From the NCBI GenBank assembly GCA_024641365.1, contig JAHEDF010000159.1:1-8122 (forward strand): a stretch of DNA of 8,122 nucleotides, written 5' to 3'. A program made the translations under genes and the position numbers. This DNA is from Planctomycetota bacterium. GTDB lineage: Bacteria > Planctomycetota > UBA11346. Below are positions 1 to 6,225 of the stretch, piece by piece (position 1 is the stretch's first letter; each line of letters begins with the position of its first letter). Below the pieces are notes generated by a model. It ran no database searches. It saw nothing but the letters and a program-made list of their open reading frames with translations, and was not told the DNA's origin.

Positions 1-775
1 TAACCGCCACATTCGTCTCCGTTTCACTGGCGGTAAATGTAAACTTTGTCCCCATAACAGCAATTGATGCATGAGGGCCAATAATAGTAAAAGGATGATC
101 CGTTTGTTTTGTTATATGAGCCGTTACAGAGCCACGCACTAATTCAAATTGTTGTTCTTCTATTTTTAGTTCGGTATCACTGGTTAAAGCCAATTCACTA
201 TTATCCGCTAAGCAACGCACAATGACATTGCCACGCGTAACATGCACTAAACTGCCTGCATTCACGCGCTGTCCGAGCGCAATTTTCCCATCGCTTGTTT
301 GAATTGTGCCAGATCCGGAGACAAACTCTACTATTTCATTTTTATGGTGTGTATTATTTGGTTCGATTACGACCTGAGTTGGCTCAGTAGTATTTTGCGC
401 CGGTTTTGCCTTGGTGATATTATAAACAAGCACACTAATTATTATCGCCAAAATTGCCGCTTCTGCGACATGTAAAAAGTATAAACGGGAAGAAATCGAA
501 CGCCGCTTTCGTTTAATACGCTGAGTAATTACTGTGGGTCGACGTCGAGCGTGTCGTCCAGTTGCTGCCTGCGCGTTATCGGGTGCTATATCCGTGTCAG
601 CTATGGCTTGCATGCTCGCCACTTGTTTTAAAACAACATCGTCACGACACAAAGTGGCAAAACGGTTTCGTGCATTGGCATCTTCACGTAATATATTTTC
701 TAAAGCGGCCACTTGTTCTTGCGACAAATCATCCGCTAAATAGCCAACAATTAATTCGTCGAGTTGCATGCTCAT
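1..775 (-). CDS. FecR-domain single-pass membrane protein, probable partner of the adjacent sigma factor (3' end cut by window edge)
   Basis: 258 codons are visible and the frame is still open at the window edge, so the C-terminus is missing. Residues 1-55 form a helical N-terminal region (LDELIVGYLADDLSQEQ, then a stretch rich in acidic residues and Leu) like the cytoplasmic head of FecR-type anti-sigma or sigma-regulator proteins. There is no zinc-binding HxxxCxxC motif. A very basic stretch (about 74-97) precedes one hydrophobic segment (about 104-120, AAILAIIISVLVY), so the rest is predicted to lie outside the cytoplasm. Residues about 147-258 match a FecR domain: repeated short beta strands, RGNVIVRCLADNSELAL, and the hallmark VMGTKF at 240-245. 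The start at 775 is chosen because its ATG overlaps the sigma-factor stop (ATGA) and AGGTGG lies just upstream. By analogy with FecR/FecI it should control that sigma factor. The signal and the target genes are not visible here. Confidence 0.85.
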   Translation of the reverse strand, partial: MSMQLDELIVGYLADDLSQEQVAALENILREDANARNRFATLCRDDVVLKQVASMQAIADTDIAPDNAQAATGRHARRRPTVITQRIKRKRRSISSRLYFLHVAEAAILAIIISVLVYNITKAKPAQNTTEPTQVVIEPNNTHHKNEIVEFVSGSGTIQTSDGKIALGQRVNAGSLVHVTRGNVIVRCLADNSELALTSDTELKIEEQQFELVRGSVTAHITKQTDHPFTIIGPHASIAVMGTKFTFTASETETNVAV

Positions 776-1347
776 CGGCCACCTGTGACACCGGTTCGGC
801 GTTCAACACATTCTTGTAACAATAAGCGTGTCCTTTTTAAAACCGCATAAACGCCTTGAACACTGCGACCAACTTTTTCAGCAATCGCTTCGCAACTTAA
901 ATCATCACGGTAACGTCCATCTACTATTTGTCGTTGGTCATTCGGTAAACGTCCCAAACAATTCGCCATCGCTTCACGTAATTGCGCCAATGAGTCCTGA
1001 GCCAGCGGTTCAAAATGTTCACCAACCATGTCTAATACATCATCACTCAAGCGAGGAGTGCGACGCGCCTGACGTCCAACTTCGAGCGCCTTGCGCCTAG
1101 TTACTGACCGCAGCCACACAGCAACTTCATCCTCGCGTGCTGGAATACGTGTTGGATCTTGGGCCAATATAACCGCGACTTCTTGGTACACATCCTCTGC
1201 TAACAGCGCATCGCCAGTAATCGCCCGAGCGTATGCCGTAATCATAAGCTGATGTTTTGAAAGGATTTGCACTAAATGTACGCGCAGCAAAGCACTGGCT
1301 GATGACGAATCAGTTGCGCGTTCATCGTGAGAGCTGTGATCACTCAT
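772..1347 (-). CDS. ECF-type RNA polymerase sigma-70 factor (Rhodopirellula/Verrucomicrobium-type)
   Basis: A 191-residue sigma factor that should direct RNA polymerase to a small set of promoters. Region 2 spans about residues 24-95, with the conserved acidic stretch AEDVYQE (50-56) and the basic helix WLRSVTRRKALEVGRQARR (78-96) typical of core binding and -10 recognition. Region 4 spans about 130-181: LPNDQRQIV, then a helix-turn-helix at about 151-174 (SCEAIAEKVGRSVQGVYAVL) that would contact the -35 element. Regions 1.1 and 3 are absent, as usual for ECF sigmas. The first ~20 residues are a Ser/Asp/His-rich tail of no clear function. The stop codon overlaps the start of the FecR-like gene by 4 bases, so the two are probably translationally coupled. 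The ATG at 1347 has no obvious Shine-Dalgarno sequence, but no other good start lies before region 2. The close subfamily assignment rests on length and partner, not on a search. Confidence 0.9.
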   Translation of the reverse strand: MSDHSSHDERATDSSSASALLRVHLVQILSKHQLMITAYARAITGDALLAEDVYQEVAVILAQDPTRIPAREDEVAVWLRSVTRRKALEVGRQARRTPRLSDDVLDMVGEHFEPLAQDSLAQLREAMANCLGRLPNDQRQIVDGRYRDDLSCEAIAEKVGRSVQGVYAVLKRTRLLLQECVERRTGVTGGR

Positions 1348-1463
1348 GTTTAATTATGCGCTGCTAACACAGTATTAGGCGGTAATTCCATAGTTCTATT
1401 TTTATACCGTCAGATCCTAGTGCCAATGTCGACATTATGCACCATCTGATCTACTATGTTATT
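1348..1463 (-). promoter_or_regulatory. Intergenic region upstream of the sigma-factor gene, with a 12-base perfect palindrome
   Basis: This 116-base gap lies between the end of the dehydrogenase gene and the sigma-factor start. It holds a perfect palindrome, AATGTCGACATT, at 1425-1436, which is 78 bases or more upstream of the sigma-factor ATG and could be an operator. Read on the minus strand it also has a GGAAT element, 14-16 bases before GTTAGCA, resembling an ECF-type -35/-10 layout and suggesting autoregulation. That reading is weak. No T-tract terminator follows the dehydrogenase stop, so read-through from upstream is also possible. Confidence 0.25.
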
Positions 1464-2162
1464 TTACAGCGCTCCGCCTGCAGGTGCCACCACCACTCGT
1501 TCGAAACTCGTGCGCGCTGGCATCGCTAACATCGCTGCCGCTACCTGAGCAATGTCTGCGGCTGTGCTCATACGACTACGATCAAAGGTACTGTCAGCTG
1601 GCCACACTTCAGTATCGGTTGCGCCTGGGGCAATAACACCAACACGAATTTTTTTTGCACGCAATTCTTCTCGTGCAATACGACTCCACGTTTCAATGGC
1701 TGACTTACTGGCAGAGTACACCGCACAGCCAGAAAACGTCGAGTGGGATGCGACCGAACTAATCATAATTATGTCGCCGCCATTTTTTTCTAAATGCGGT
1801 ATAGCCGCTGTAGATAATAACATGGGCACTGTCACATTTAATTGCCACATGCTATCAATATGGGATTGATCAATATCCGTAACTGAGGCCATGCGAAGCA
1901 CACCGGCATTATTAATGAGCGCATCAAGTCGACCTGTTTTAGCGATCGCCTCTTGAATAATTTTTTGAGCCACATCAGGCGTGGTTAAATCAGCCTCAAT
2001 TGCAGACGCCGCGCCGCCACGTTGTTGAATTTTTTGCGTGATAGCCGCCAAACGATCGGCACGCCGCGCTACTAGCACAACGTGCCATTCCGAACTTAAT
2101 TGTTCAGCGATTGCGGCACCGATTCCCGATGAGGCTCCGGTAATGACGACGGTTTTCTTCAT
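1464..2162 (-). CDS. Classical short-chain dehydrogenase/reductase (SDR), probably NADP(H)-dependent
   Basis: A 232-residue cytoplasmic oxidoreductase of the classical SDR family, which interconverts alcohols and ketones on small substrates; the actual substrate cannot be read from the sequence. A single Rossmann fold is complete: cofactor-binding TGASSGIG at 8-15, a pair of arginines after strand 2 (ARR, 32-34) that usually favours NADPH, NNAG at 84-87, and the catalytic Ser136, Tyr149 and Lys153 in ISS...YSASK. The PG motif after strand 6 (APGATDTEVW, 178-187) is present. The length is normal for the family. A longer reading from 2189 exists, but the ATG at 2162 is preferred because AGGA lies 8 bases upstream and MKKTVVITG is the usual SDR N-terminus. 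It lies 70 bases downstream of the esterase gene on the same strand, so co-transcription is possible. It most resembles the YdfG/serine-dehydrogenase-like branch, but this is only a guess. Confidence 0.92.
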   Translation of the reverse strand: MKKTVVITGASSGIGAAIAEQLSSEWHVVLVARRADRLAAITQKIQQRGGAASAIEADLTTPDVAQKIIQEAIAKTGRLDALINNAGVLRMASVTDIDQSHIDSMWQLNVTVPMLLSTAAIPHLEKNGGDIIMISSVASHSTFSGCAVYSASKSAIETWSRIAREELRAKKIRVGVIAPGATDTEVWPADSTFDRSRMSTAADIAQVAAAMLAMPARTSFERVVVAPAGGAL

Positions 2163-2170
2163 GGACAACA

Positions 2171-2174
2171 TCCT
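2171..2174 (-). promoter_or_regulatory. Shine-Dalgarno AGGA of the SDR gene
   Basis: AGGA sits 8 bases before the ATG at 2162. It is too close to the in-frame ATG at 2171 and downstream of the ATG at 2189, so it selects the 232-residue start. Confidence 0.6.
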
Positions 2175-2232
2175 AACGTCAGAATGCACACCGCTACTGA
2201 ATACTCAATATACGTTTATAAAACAGCCAACA

Positions 2233-3645
2233 CTATTCCTGGGTCGTAAAAGCTGCTATCGGTAATTTAGCGCCATTTTGTAAATTTGGCTCGGCCATTT
2301 TACTCCAGCTAAAACGAACTGAATTTGGTGATTTTACCTCTGGTGCAGAAACAATAACCGCATTGCCATCAATGACAGCAGTTGCTTTTGTCCATTCGCT
2401 GCTGCTATTTTTAATTTCAAACCAATCAGGTGCTTTGCCATCTCTGGTGCTTAATCCCTCTGCATTAGTAAATGTTATGCGTATCGTGTCGCCTTCTGTT
2501 TTTGATTGGGAATACATTGGCCCTTCACAAACAATATCGGTTTTTCCATAGGTTTTTGCCATCGCTAATAAAGCTAAACGGCGACCGACTTCTTGCTTAT
2601 TCGTCGGGTGAATATTTTGTAGATTTCCAATGTCAGTCGTAACAACCATACCAGTATTTTTTATTTTTAAGGCATTGCTCTGTGCCACCCATAACTTGGG
2701 AAGCGTATTAGGATCATCCTTACCATAATTAAATGGTGCTATTTGCACATAATGAAATGGGAAATCACCGATACCCCAAATAGAACGCCAGCCTTCTATA
2801 AGCGCCTGCATTTTATCCGTATAAATTCCGCCATCGTTGCGATTGGCTTCGCCTTGATACCAAATCGCACCACGCATGCCGTATCCAACGACGGCGTGAA
2901 TCATGCCATTATATAAAGTCGATGGTTCTTTTTGTGTGACTTTTCGCTGTGGATCAGCTGCGTCCAGATCCTCACCAATTTTTTGTAAGGAAGGAATAGC
3001 TTTAAAAGCATGTGGCGTCGTCCATGGTTCTATGCGCGTGCCGCCCCACGATGAATTAATTAATCCAATCGGTACGTTTAATTCTTTTCGTAACTCTCTT
3101 GCCATAAAATAACCGCACGCTGTGAAATTAGCGACTGTTTCTGGTGAACAAACATCCCATTTTCCTTCAACATTGGTTGCAGGTTGTGCTAATGGTCGGC
3201 GAGGAAACTTAATATGACGAATTAATCTATCAGTTGCGGCGTTCTTTTCTTCATCAGGATTCATCGATTTACCAACTGTCCATTCCATATTCGATTGCCC
3301 TGAACACAGCCATACTTCACCGATTAAAATATCTTGAAATTTAATTTCATTGCTGCCTTTAATAATTAATGCATATGGGCCGCCAGCTGGCATTGCTGGT
3401 AATGCTACTTTCCAATTCCCCTTGGCATCAGTAGTCGCATTTACTGGTGCACTATCTCCAAGTTGAACCGTTACAGCTTCCCCAGGATCAGCCCAACCCC
3501 ACACTGGTATGGGTGCTTCACGTTGCAGAACGCCATGATCGCTAAAGAAATTAGGGACACTGACTGCTGCATCTGCAACACGCGGCAGTGCTGTCGCAAA
3601 AAATGCAATTACTGGAACAATGCTAACAGTTGAAATAATACGCAT
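2233..3645 (-). CDS. Secreted sialate O-acetylesterase-type (SASA/SGNH) carbohydrate esterase
   Basis: A 470-residue esterase predicted to remove O-acetyl groups from sugars outside the cytoplasm. An N-terminal signal peptide is visible (MRIISTVSIVPVIAFFATAL, likely cut after ADA at about residue 26). A small beta-sandwich region follows (about 30-105, with DHGVLQREAPIPVWGWADPG, a common opening of this family). Then comes the SGNH-like esterase domain: nucleophile block GQSNMEW with Ser118, GGTRIEPW (201-208), WYQGEAN (262-268) and NIHPTNKQEVGRRLA with catalytic His346. The C-terminal ~100 residues form a second beta-rich region. All key blocks are intact and the length is normal. Family members act on sialic acid or on acetylated plant and algal polysaccharides such as xylan and xyloglucan. 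In an environmental PVC-type bacterium a plant or algal glycan is as likely as sialic acid. No glycosidase neighbours help to decide. The start at 3645 is chosen over an in-frame GTG at 3657 because GGAG lies 6 bases upstream. Confidence 0.93.
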   Translation of the reverse strand: MRIISTVSIVPVIAFFATALPRVADAAVSVPNFFSDHGVLQREAPIPVWGWADPGEAVTVQLGDSAPVNATTDAKGNWKVALPAMPAGGPYALIIKGSNEIKFQDILIGEVWLCSGQSNMEWTVGKSMNPDEEKNAATDRLIRHIKFPRRPLAQPATNVEGKWDVCSPETVANFTACGYFMARELRKELNVPIGLINSSWGGTRIEPWTTPHAFKAIPSLQKIGEDLDAADPQRKVTQKEPSTLYNGMIHAVVGYGMRGAIWYQGEANRNDGGIYTDKMQALIEGWRSIWGIGDFPFHYVQIAPFNYGKDDPNTLPKLWVAQSNALKIKNTGMVVTTDIGNLQNIHPTNKQEVGRRLALLAMAKTYGKTDIVCEGPMYSQSKTEGDTIRITFTNAEGLSTRDGKAPDWFEIKNSSSEWTKATAVIDGNAVIVSAPEVKSPNSVRFSWSKMAEPNLQNGAKLPIAAFTTQE

Positions 3646-3651
3646 AAGTGA

Positions 3652-3655
3652 CTCC
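3652..3655 (-). promoter_or_regulatory. Shine-Dalgarno GGAG of the esterase gene
   Basis: GGAG lies 6 bases before the ATG at 3645 and inside the alternative GTG reading, so it supports the shorter start that begins exactly with the signal peptide. Confidence 0.65.
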
Positions 3656-3897
3656 ACTTTTTTGGTTATGATGACGCGAGTTCAGAGTTTGGGTAAGGTA
3701 CGTGGTATACGTTACGGTTCCACGACGCGTTGTCTGCGACTGGCCTTAGTAACAATTGATAGTCATCGCACATCCAAAACCTATGTTTTAAACATGTGAT
3801 AACTGTTGAAAAAGACGGATATGTTTCATGAATGCGTGTTTTATCACCTTATGACAGGTCTTGCCCACTCTCCATCTTTTGATGTGATGCGGCACTC
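3656..3897. promoter_or_regulatory. Divergent intergenic region between the esterase gene and argC
   Basis: Both flanking genes are transcribed away from this gap, so promoters for both must lie here, but I found no convincing -35/-10 pair for either. It contains an inverted repeat ATGTTT-T-AAACAT (3783-3795), directly followed by GTGATAA (3796-3802) whose reverse complement TTATCAC recurs at 3841-3847. These could be operator sites or chance. No arginine-repressor box of the E. coli type was recognised. Confidence 0.35.
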
Positions 3898-3901
3898 AGG
3901 A
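3898..3901 (+). promoter_or_regulatory. Shine-Dalgarno AGGA of argC
   Basis: AGGA is 8 bases before the ATG at 3910 and supports that start. Confidence 0.6.
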
Positions 3902-3909
3902 ACTGACTT

Positions 3910-4959
3910 ATGACTGCGCCCATCCCTGTCGCGATTCTTGGTGTTACTGGTTATGCCGGTGAAATTGCCCTGCGTATATTACTCAATCACCCACATTTTT
4001 CGGTCGTCCATGCCGGTAGCGATCGCTTACACGGACAACGCCTAGCTAATGCCGTTCCTAGCTTTGCCGGTGAAACAGACTTAGTGATGTCACCTGATAC
4101 ACCGGAAGCTATCCGCGCCAGCGGTGCAAAGGCGGTCATCTTGGCCAAGAAAAGCCCAGACGTCACAAAAGTGGTGCCGGAATTATTAAAGAGTGGTTTA
4201 AGGCTGGTTGATATCGGCGCTGAGTTTCGTCTGCATGATCATGCAGACTATAAAAAATGGTACGGTGATGATCATGCCTGTCCTGAATTGTTACCAACGG
4301 CAGTTTATGGGTTGACCGAATTATATACCGATGCAATTAAAGGCGCTCAGGTCGTTGGTAATCCGGGATGTTATGCCACCAGTATTATTTTACCAATAGT
4401 CCCTTTATTACAGCAGGGACTTATTGATCTCAATGCGCCTTTAGTTGCTGTTGGTTATTCCGGTGTGTCTGGCGCGGGAAAACGATTTATTGAATCAAAT
4501 AATAATTTATTTTACGCGCTTAACGAAAATCTACATTGCTATAAACCCGTTGGTCATCAACACACAGGGGAAATTAATCAAGAATTATCGCGAGCCGCAG
4601 GCAAAGCAGTGCACTTATCATTTATCCCACATTTAGCGCCAATAACTCGTGGCATTCATTCAACCATGACCATGACTTTGCAAGCGGGGAAAAATATTGC
4701 GGATGTACAAGCTGCGTGGGCACAGACCTATGGCAATCGCCCATTTGTGCGTATTCGAAAAAATCCAAAAGATGTCGAAGTCATTCATACCACCGGCACA
4801 AACTTTATCGACATTAGCGCGGCAACTGACGGCCAGACACTCATTATTGTTAGTGCGGAAGATAATTTAGTAAAAGGCGCGAGTGGCCAAGCCATTCAAA
4901 ATCTAAACCTCATGTTTGGTTTTGATGAAACGACCGGATTGTTGGCGCGTGGCATTTAA
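3910..4959 (+). CDS. argC: N-acetyl-gamma-glutamyl-phosphate reductase
   Basis: Cytoplasmic enzyme of arginine/ornithine synthesis. It reduces N-acetyl-gamma-glutamyl phosphate with NADPH to the semialdehyde, the step after ArgB and before ArgD. The 349-residue length fits the long type-1 form. The N-terminal Rossmann motif is AILGVTGYAGE (8-18). The catalytic Cys154 lies in GNPGCYATS (150-158). SGVSGAGK (184-191) and the substrate-site histidines in GHQHTGEI (215-222) are present. So is the conserved C-terminal block DNLVKGASGQAIQNLN (318-333), followed by MFG. RLVDIGAEFRL (98-108) is also typical. No lesion is seen. It stands alone: no argB, argD or argJ gene is adjacent, and it is transcribed away from the esterase and towards the tRNA. 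Transcription probably ends at the hairpin 54 bases downstream. The gene is a housekeeping gene with no sign of transfer. Confidence 0.97.
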   Translation: MTAPIPVAILGVTGYAGEIALRILLNHPHFSVVHAGSDRLHGQRLANAVPSFAGETDLVMSPDTPEAIRASGAKAVILAKKSPDVTKVVPELLKSGLRLVDIGAEFRLHDHADYKKWYGDDHACPELLPTAVYGLTELYTDAIKGAQVVGNPGCYATSIILPIVPLLQQGLIDLNAPLVAVGYSGVSGAGKRFIESNNNLFYALNENLHCYKPVGHQHTGEINQELSRAAGKAVHLSFIPHLAPITRGIHSTMTMTLQAGKNIADVQAAWAQTYGNRPFVRIRKNPKDVEVIHTTGTNFIDISAATDGQTLIIVSAEDNLVKGASGQAIQNLNLMFGFDETTGLLARGI

Positions 4960-5012
4960 TCATATCTGCCTCTAACAATATCTATATTTAAATTTTAATA
5001 GTCACCTCTGAA

Positions 5013-5053
5013 CACCAAAAAACCCTGGCTTTTAAGCCAGGGTTATTTTGGTG
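5013..5053. terminator. Bidirectional rho-independent terminator shared by argC and tRNA-Leu
   Basis: A perfect 11-bp stem (5021-5031 with 5034-5044, core CCCTGGCTT / AAGCCAGGG) has a tiny loop. It is extended by CACCAAAA (5013-5020) pairing with TTTTGGTG (5046-5053) after a single bulged A at 5045. Read on the minus strand the inner stem is followed by TTTTTT, an ideal terminator for the tRNA. Read on the plus strand it is followed by TTATTTT, which would end argC. The outer arm includes the CACCA 3' end of the tRNA. Confidence 0.88.
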
Positions 5054-5135
5054 CACGGACGGGGACTCGAACCCCGACGAGTTTTACCTCACTAGCACCT
5101 CAAGCTAGCGCGTCTGCCAATTCCGCCACCCATGC
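5049..5135 (-). tRNA. tRNA-Leu, anticodon GAG
   Basis: An 87-base class II tRNA reading CUC and CUU leucine codons. The acceptor strand GCATGGG pairs with TCCGTGC through a T-G wobble and a terminal G-T. The discriminator is A and the CCA end is encoded. The D-arm has GGCGGAATTGGCAGAC. The anticodon stem CTAGC/GCTAG encloses the loop TTGAGGT, giving GAG. A long variable arm (GAG with CTC around GTAAAA) is diagnostic of Leu/Ser-type tRNAs, and the T-arm is CGGGG-TTCGAGT-CCCCG. All arms close well, so the gene should be functional. It has its own promoter upstream and the strong hairpin terminator immediately downstream. Confidence 0.97.
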
Positions 5136-5177
5136 ATTAGGAGGGGCGCACAATAGGAGCGTCGTTTAGGGCGTCAA
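5136..5177 (-). promoter_or_regulatory. Promoter of the tRNA-Leu gene with GC-rich discriminator
   Basis: On the minus strand, TTGACG (5177-5172) lies 16 bases before TATTGT (5155-5150). The next bases are GCGCCCCTCC, and the mature tRNA begins 14 bases after the -10. A GC-rich stretch between -10 and the start site is the known mark of stringently controlled stable-RNA promoters. That this one is so controlled is inference. Confidence 0.7.
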
Positions 5178-5202
5178 TGCTGATCCAGCGAAGCTCGGTT
5201 CG

Positions 5203-5228
5203 ATGCAAAACACCCGGGTTTTGTGCAT
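5203..5228. repeat. Imperfect 26-base palindrome between the amidase gene and the tRNA
   Basis: ATGCA at one end mirrors TGCAT at the other around a CCCGGG centre, with two mismatched pairs in 13. It lies 52 bases past the amidase stop. No T-run follows on the minus strand, so it is a poor terminator. It might stabilise the mRNA 3' end or be an operator. Confidence 0.35.
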
Positions 5229-5280
5229 ATAAGTGCTCATCTGTGACGGCAACACCAGTCGCTACCAGGCAGGTGAGCCG

Positions 5281-6210
5281 TTAGCGTTGCGTCGAGAAAT
5301 ACTGCTGCATGCGCGTTGCGCCATTCGGCAATGCCGCTTGCCGCAAGTCTGGATCTTCTGCGGGCGTTTCTCTCTGCGAAAAGGCGTTGATTATCGCTTC
5401 CAAATTGCGCCCCGGACAATCAGTAATTTTAAAATGTTTATGGCCATAGACAGCCGAACGATTAATACCGTATTGTAAGCACAAACGGTCCAATACTTCG
5501 AGCATAACGCGTTGTTGAGCCGCAGGTACACGTTGCTTATTAAAATCACCAATTAAACACACGCCAATATTTAACTTATTAAATTCACTATTTCCGGCAT
5601 GTGCGCCTTGGTATTGAATAGGGCGACCTTCAAACACATTTCCGCTCGCATCAATAATATAATGATAACCGATACAAGCCCATGGCTCTGAATGTCCAAC
5701 GCCTTTGATGTGATTTAAATCAATACGCTGCAACCATTCACGGCTATTAAAGCCAACGTCGGCTGCGTTTCCGCTGTGATGAACGGTAATGCGGCTTGGT
5801 TTTCCCCCCATTGGATCAGTGCGACTGACCACGACCGGGGTTCGCGTCCATGATGTACGAGGAACATACCACGAATTATTAATTGGCGGCGCATCTGGCG
5901 CTTTTGGCACTGGGGTAGTTACAGCAAATGGATCAGGCTCTGGTTGGCGGCCACCTGGAATATATAATTTAGTTCCTGGTTTTAACAGGCGGCTATATAA
6001 ATTATTGGCGTCAATAATGGTGCGAACTGAAACCGCGTATCGTGTCGCGACCATCGTGATGGTTTCACCAACTTGTACGACGTGGGTAATGGTTTCTTTA
6101 GAATAAGTCGGGGGAGAACCTCCCCCAGCCGTACGCCACTGACAGCCGCTCAATATAATTAAGGCAGCACTACAAAAAATCATGAGCAACACACGCAGCG
6201 GCAATGTCAT
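5281..6210 (-). CDS. LysM-containing N-acetylmuramoyl-L-alanine amidase lipoprotein (Amidase_2/PGRP fold)
   Basis: A 309-residue zinc amidase expected to cleave the MurNAc-L-Ala bond of peptidoglycan from the periplasmic side of the outer membrane. The N-terminus is a lipoprotein signal (MTLPLRVLLM, then hydrophobic residues and the lipobox LSGC, Cys23). Gln at +2 argues against inner-membrane retention. A LysM peptidoglycan-binding domain follows (about 42-86, HVVQVGETITMVATRYAVS ... LKPGTKLYIPGG), then a Pro-rich linker (88-118). The catalytic domain is at about 138-277: ITVHHSG with zinc His144, GYHYIIDASGNVFEGRP, GAHAGNSEFNKLNIGVCLIGDF, and YGHKHFKITDCPG with zinc His257 and Cys265. The Cys ligand resembles T7 lysozyme and PGRPs rather than AmpD. 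The last ~30 residues are a tail of no known fold. The start at 6210 is chosen over an in-frame TTG at 6225 because GAGG lies 6 bases upstream. It follows the helicase gene after 15 bases, so they are very likely one transcript. Confidence 0.92.
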   Translation of the reverse strand: MTLPLRVLLMIFCSAALIILSGCQWRTAGGGSPPTYSKETITHVVQVGETITMVATRYAVSVRTIIDANNLYSRLLKPGTKLYIPGGRQPEPDPFAVTTPVPKAPDAPPINNSWYVPRTSWTRTPVVVSRTDPMGGKPSRITVHHSGNAADVGFNSREWLQRIDLNHIKGVGHSEPWACIGYHYIIDASGNVFEGRPIQYQGAHAGNSEFNKLNIGVCLIGDFNKQRVPAAQQRVMLEVLDRLCLQYGINRSAVYGHKHFKITDCPGRNLEAIINAFSQRETPAEDPDLRQAALPNGATRMQQYFSTQR

Positions 6211-6216
6211 AATGAA

Positions 6217-6220
6217 CCTC
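6217..6220 (-). promoter_or_regulatory. Shine-Dalgarno GAGG of the amidase gene
   Basis: GAGG sits 6 bases before the ATG at 6210, in the 15-base gap after the helicase stop. It lies inside the alternative TTG reading and thus rules in favour of the ATG. Confidence 0.65.
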
Positions 6221-6225
6221 GACAA

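Noticed and set aside
534..1100. Several plus-strand open frames over the FecR and sigma-factor genes
   Set aside because: They are antisense shadows of well-supported minus-strand genes, Cys/His-rich in composition and without family motifs.
2163..2232. Separate promoter in the gap between the esterase and dehydrogenase genes
   Set aside because: TA-rich stretches (TATAAA, TATATT) are present but no -35 at proper spacing was found, so the case stays undecided.
3806..3834. TTGAAA as -35 of an argC promoter
   Set aside because: No acceptable -10 hexamer lies 15-18 bases downstream (TGAATG at best).
3825..3847. Possible arginine-repressor (ARG box) half site TGAAT upstream of argC
   Set aside because: Only one half-site matches and the mirrored ATTCA is missing.
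4445..4636. Plus-strand 63-residue frame inside argC
   Set aside because: It lies in another frame within the conserved argC catalytic region and has no motif or good ribosome site.
5013..5135. Possible integrative-element attachment site at the tRNA-Leu 3' end
   Set aside because: The repeated segment is an 8-base inverted, not direct, copy and no integrase or foreign gene is nearby.
5237..5478. Short frames around the amidase 3' end, including a minus-strand one at 5237-5419
   Set aside because: The minus-strand one reads the amidase tail in another frame and runs into the intergenic hairpin; Arg/Ala-rich with no support as a gene.
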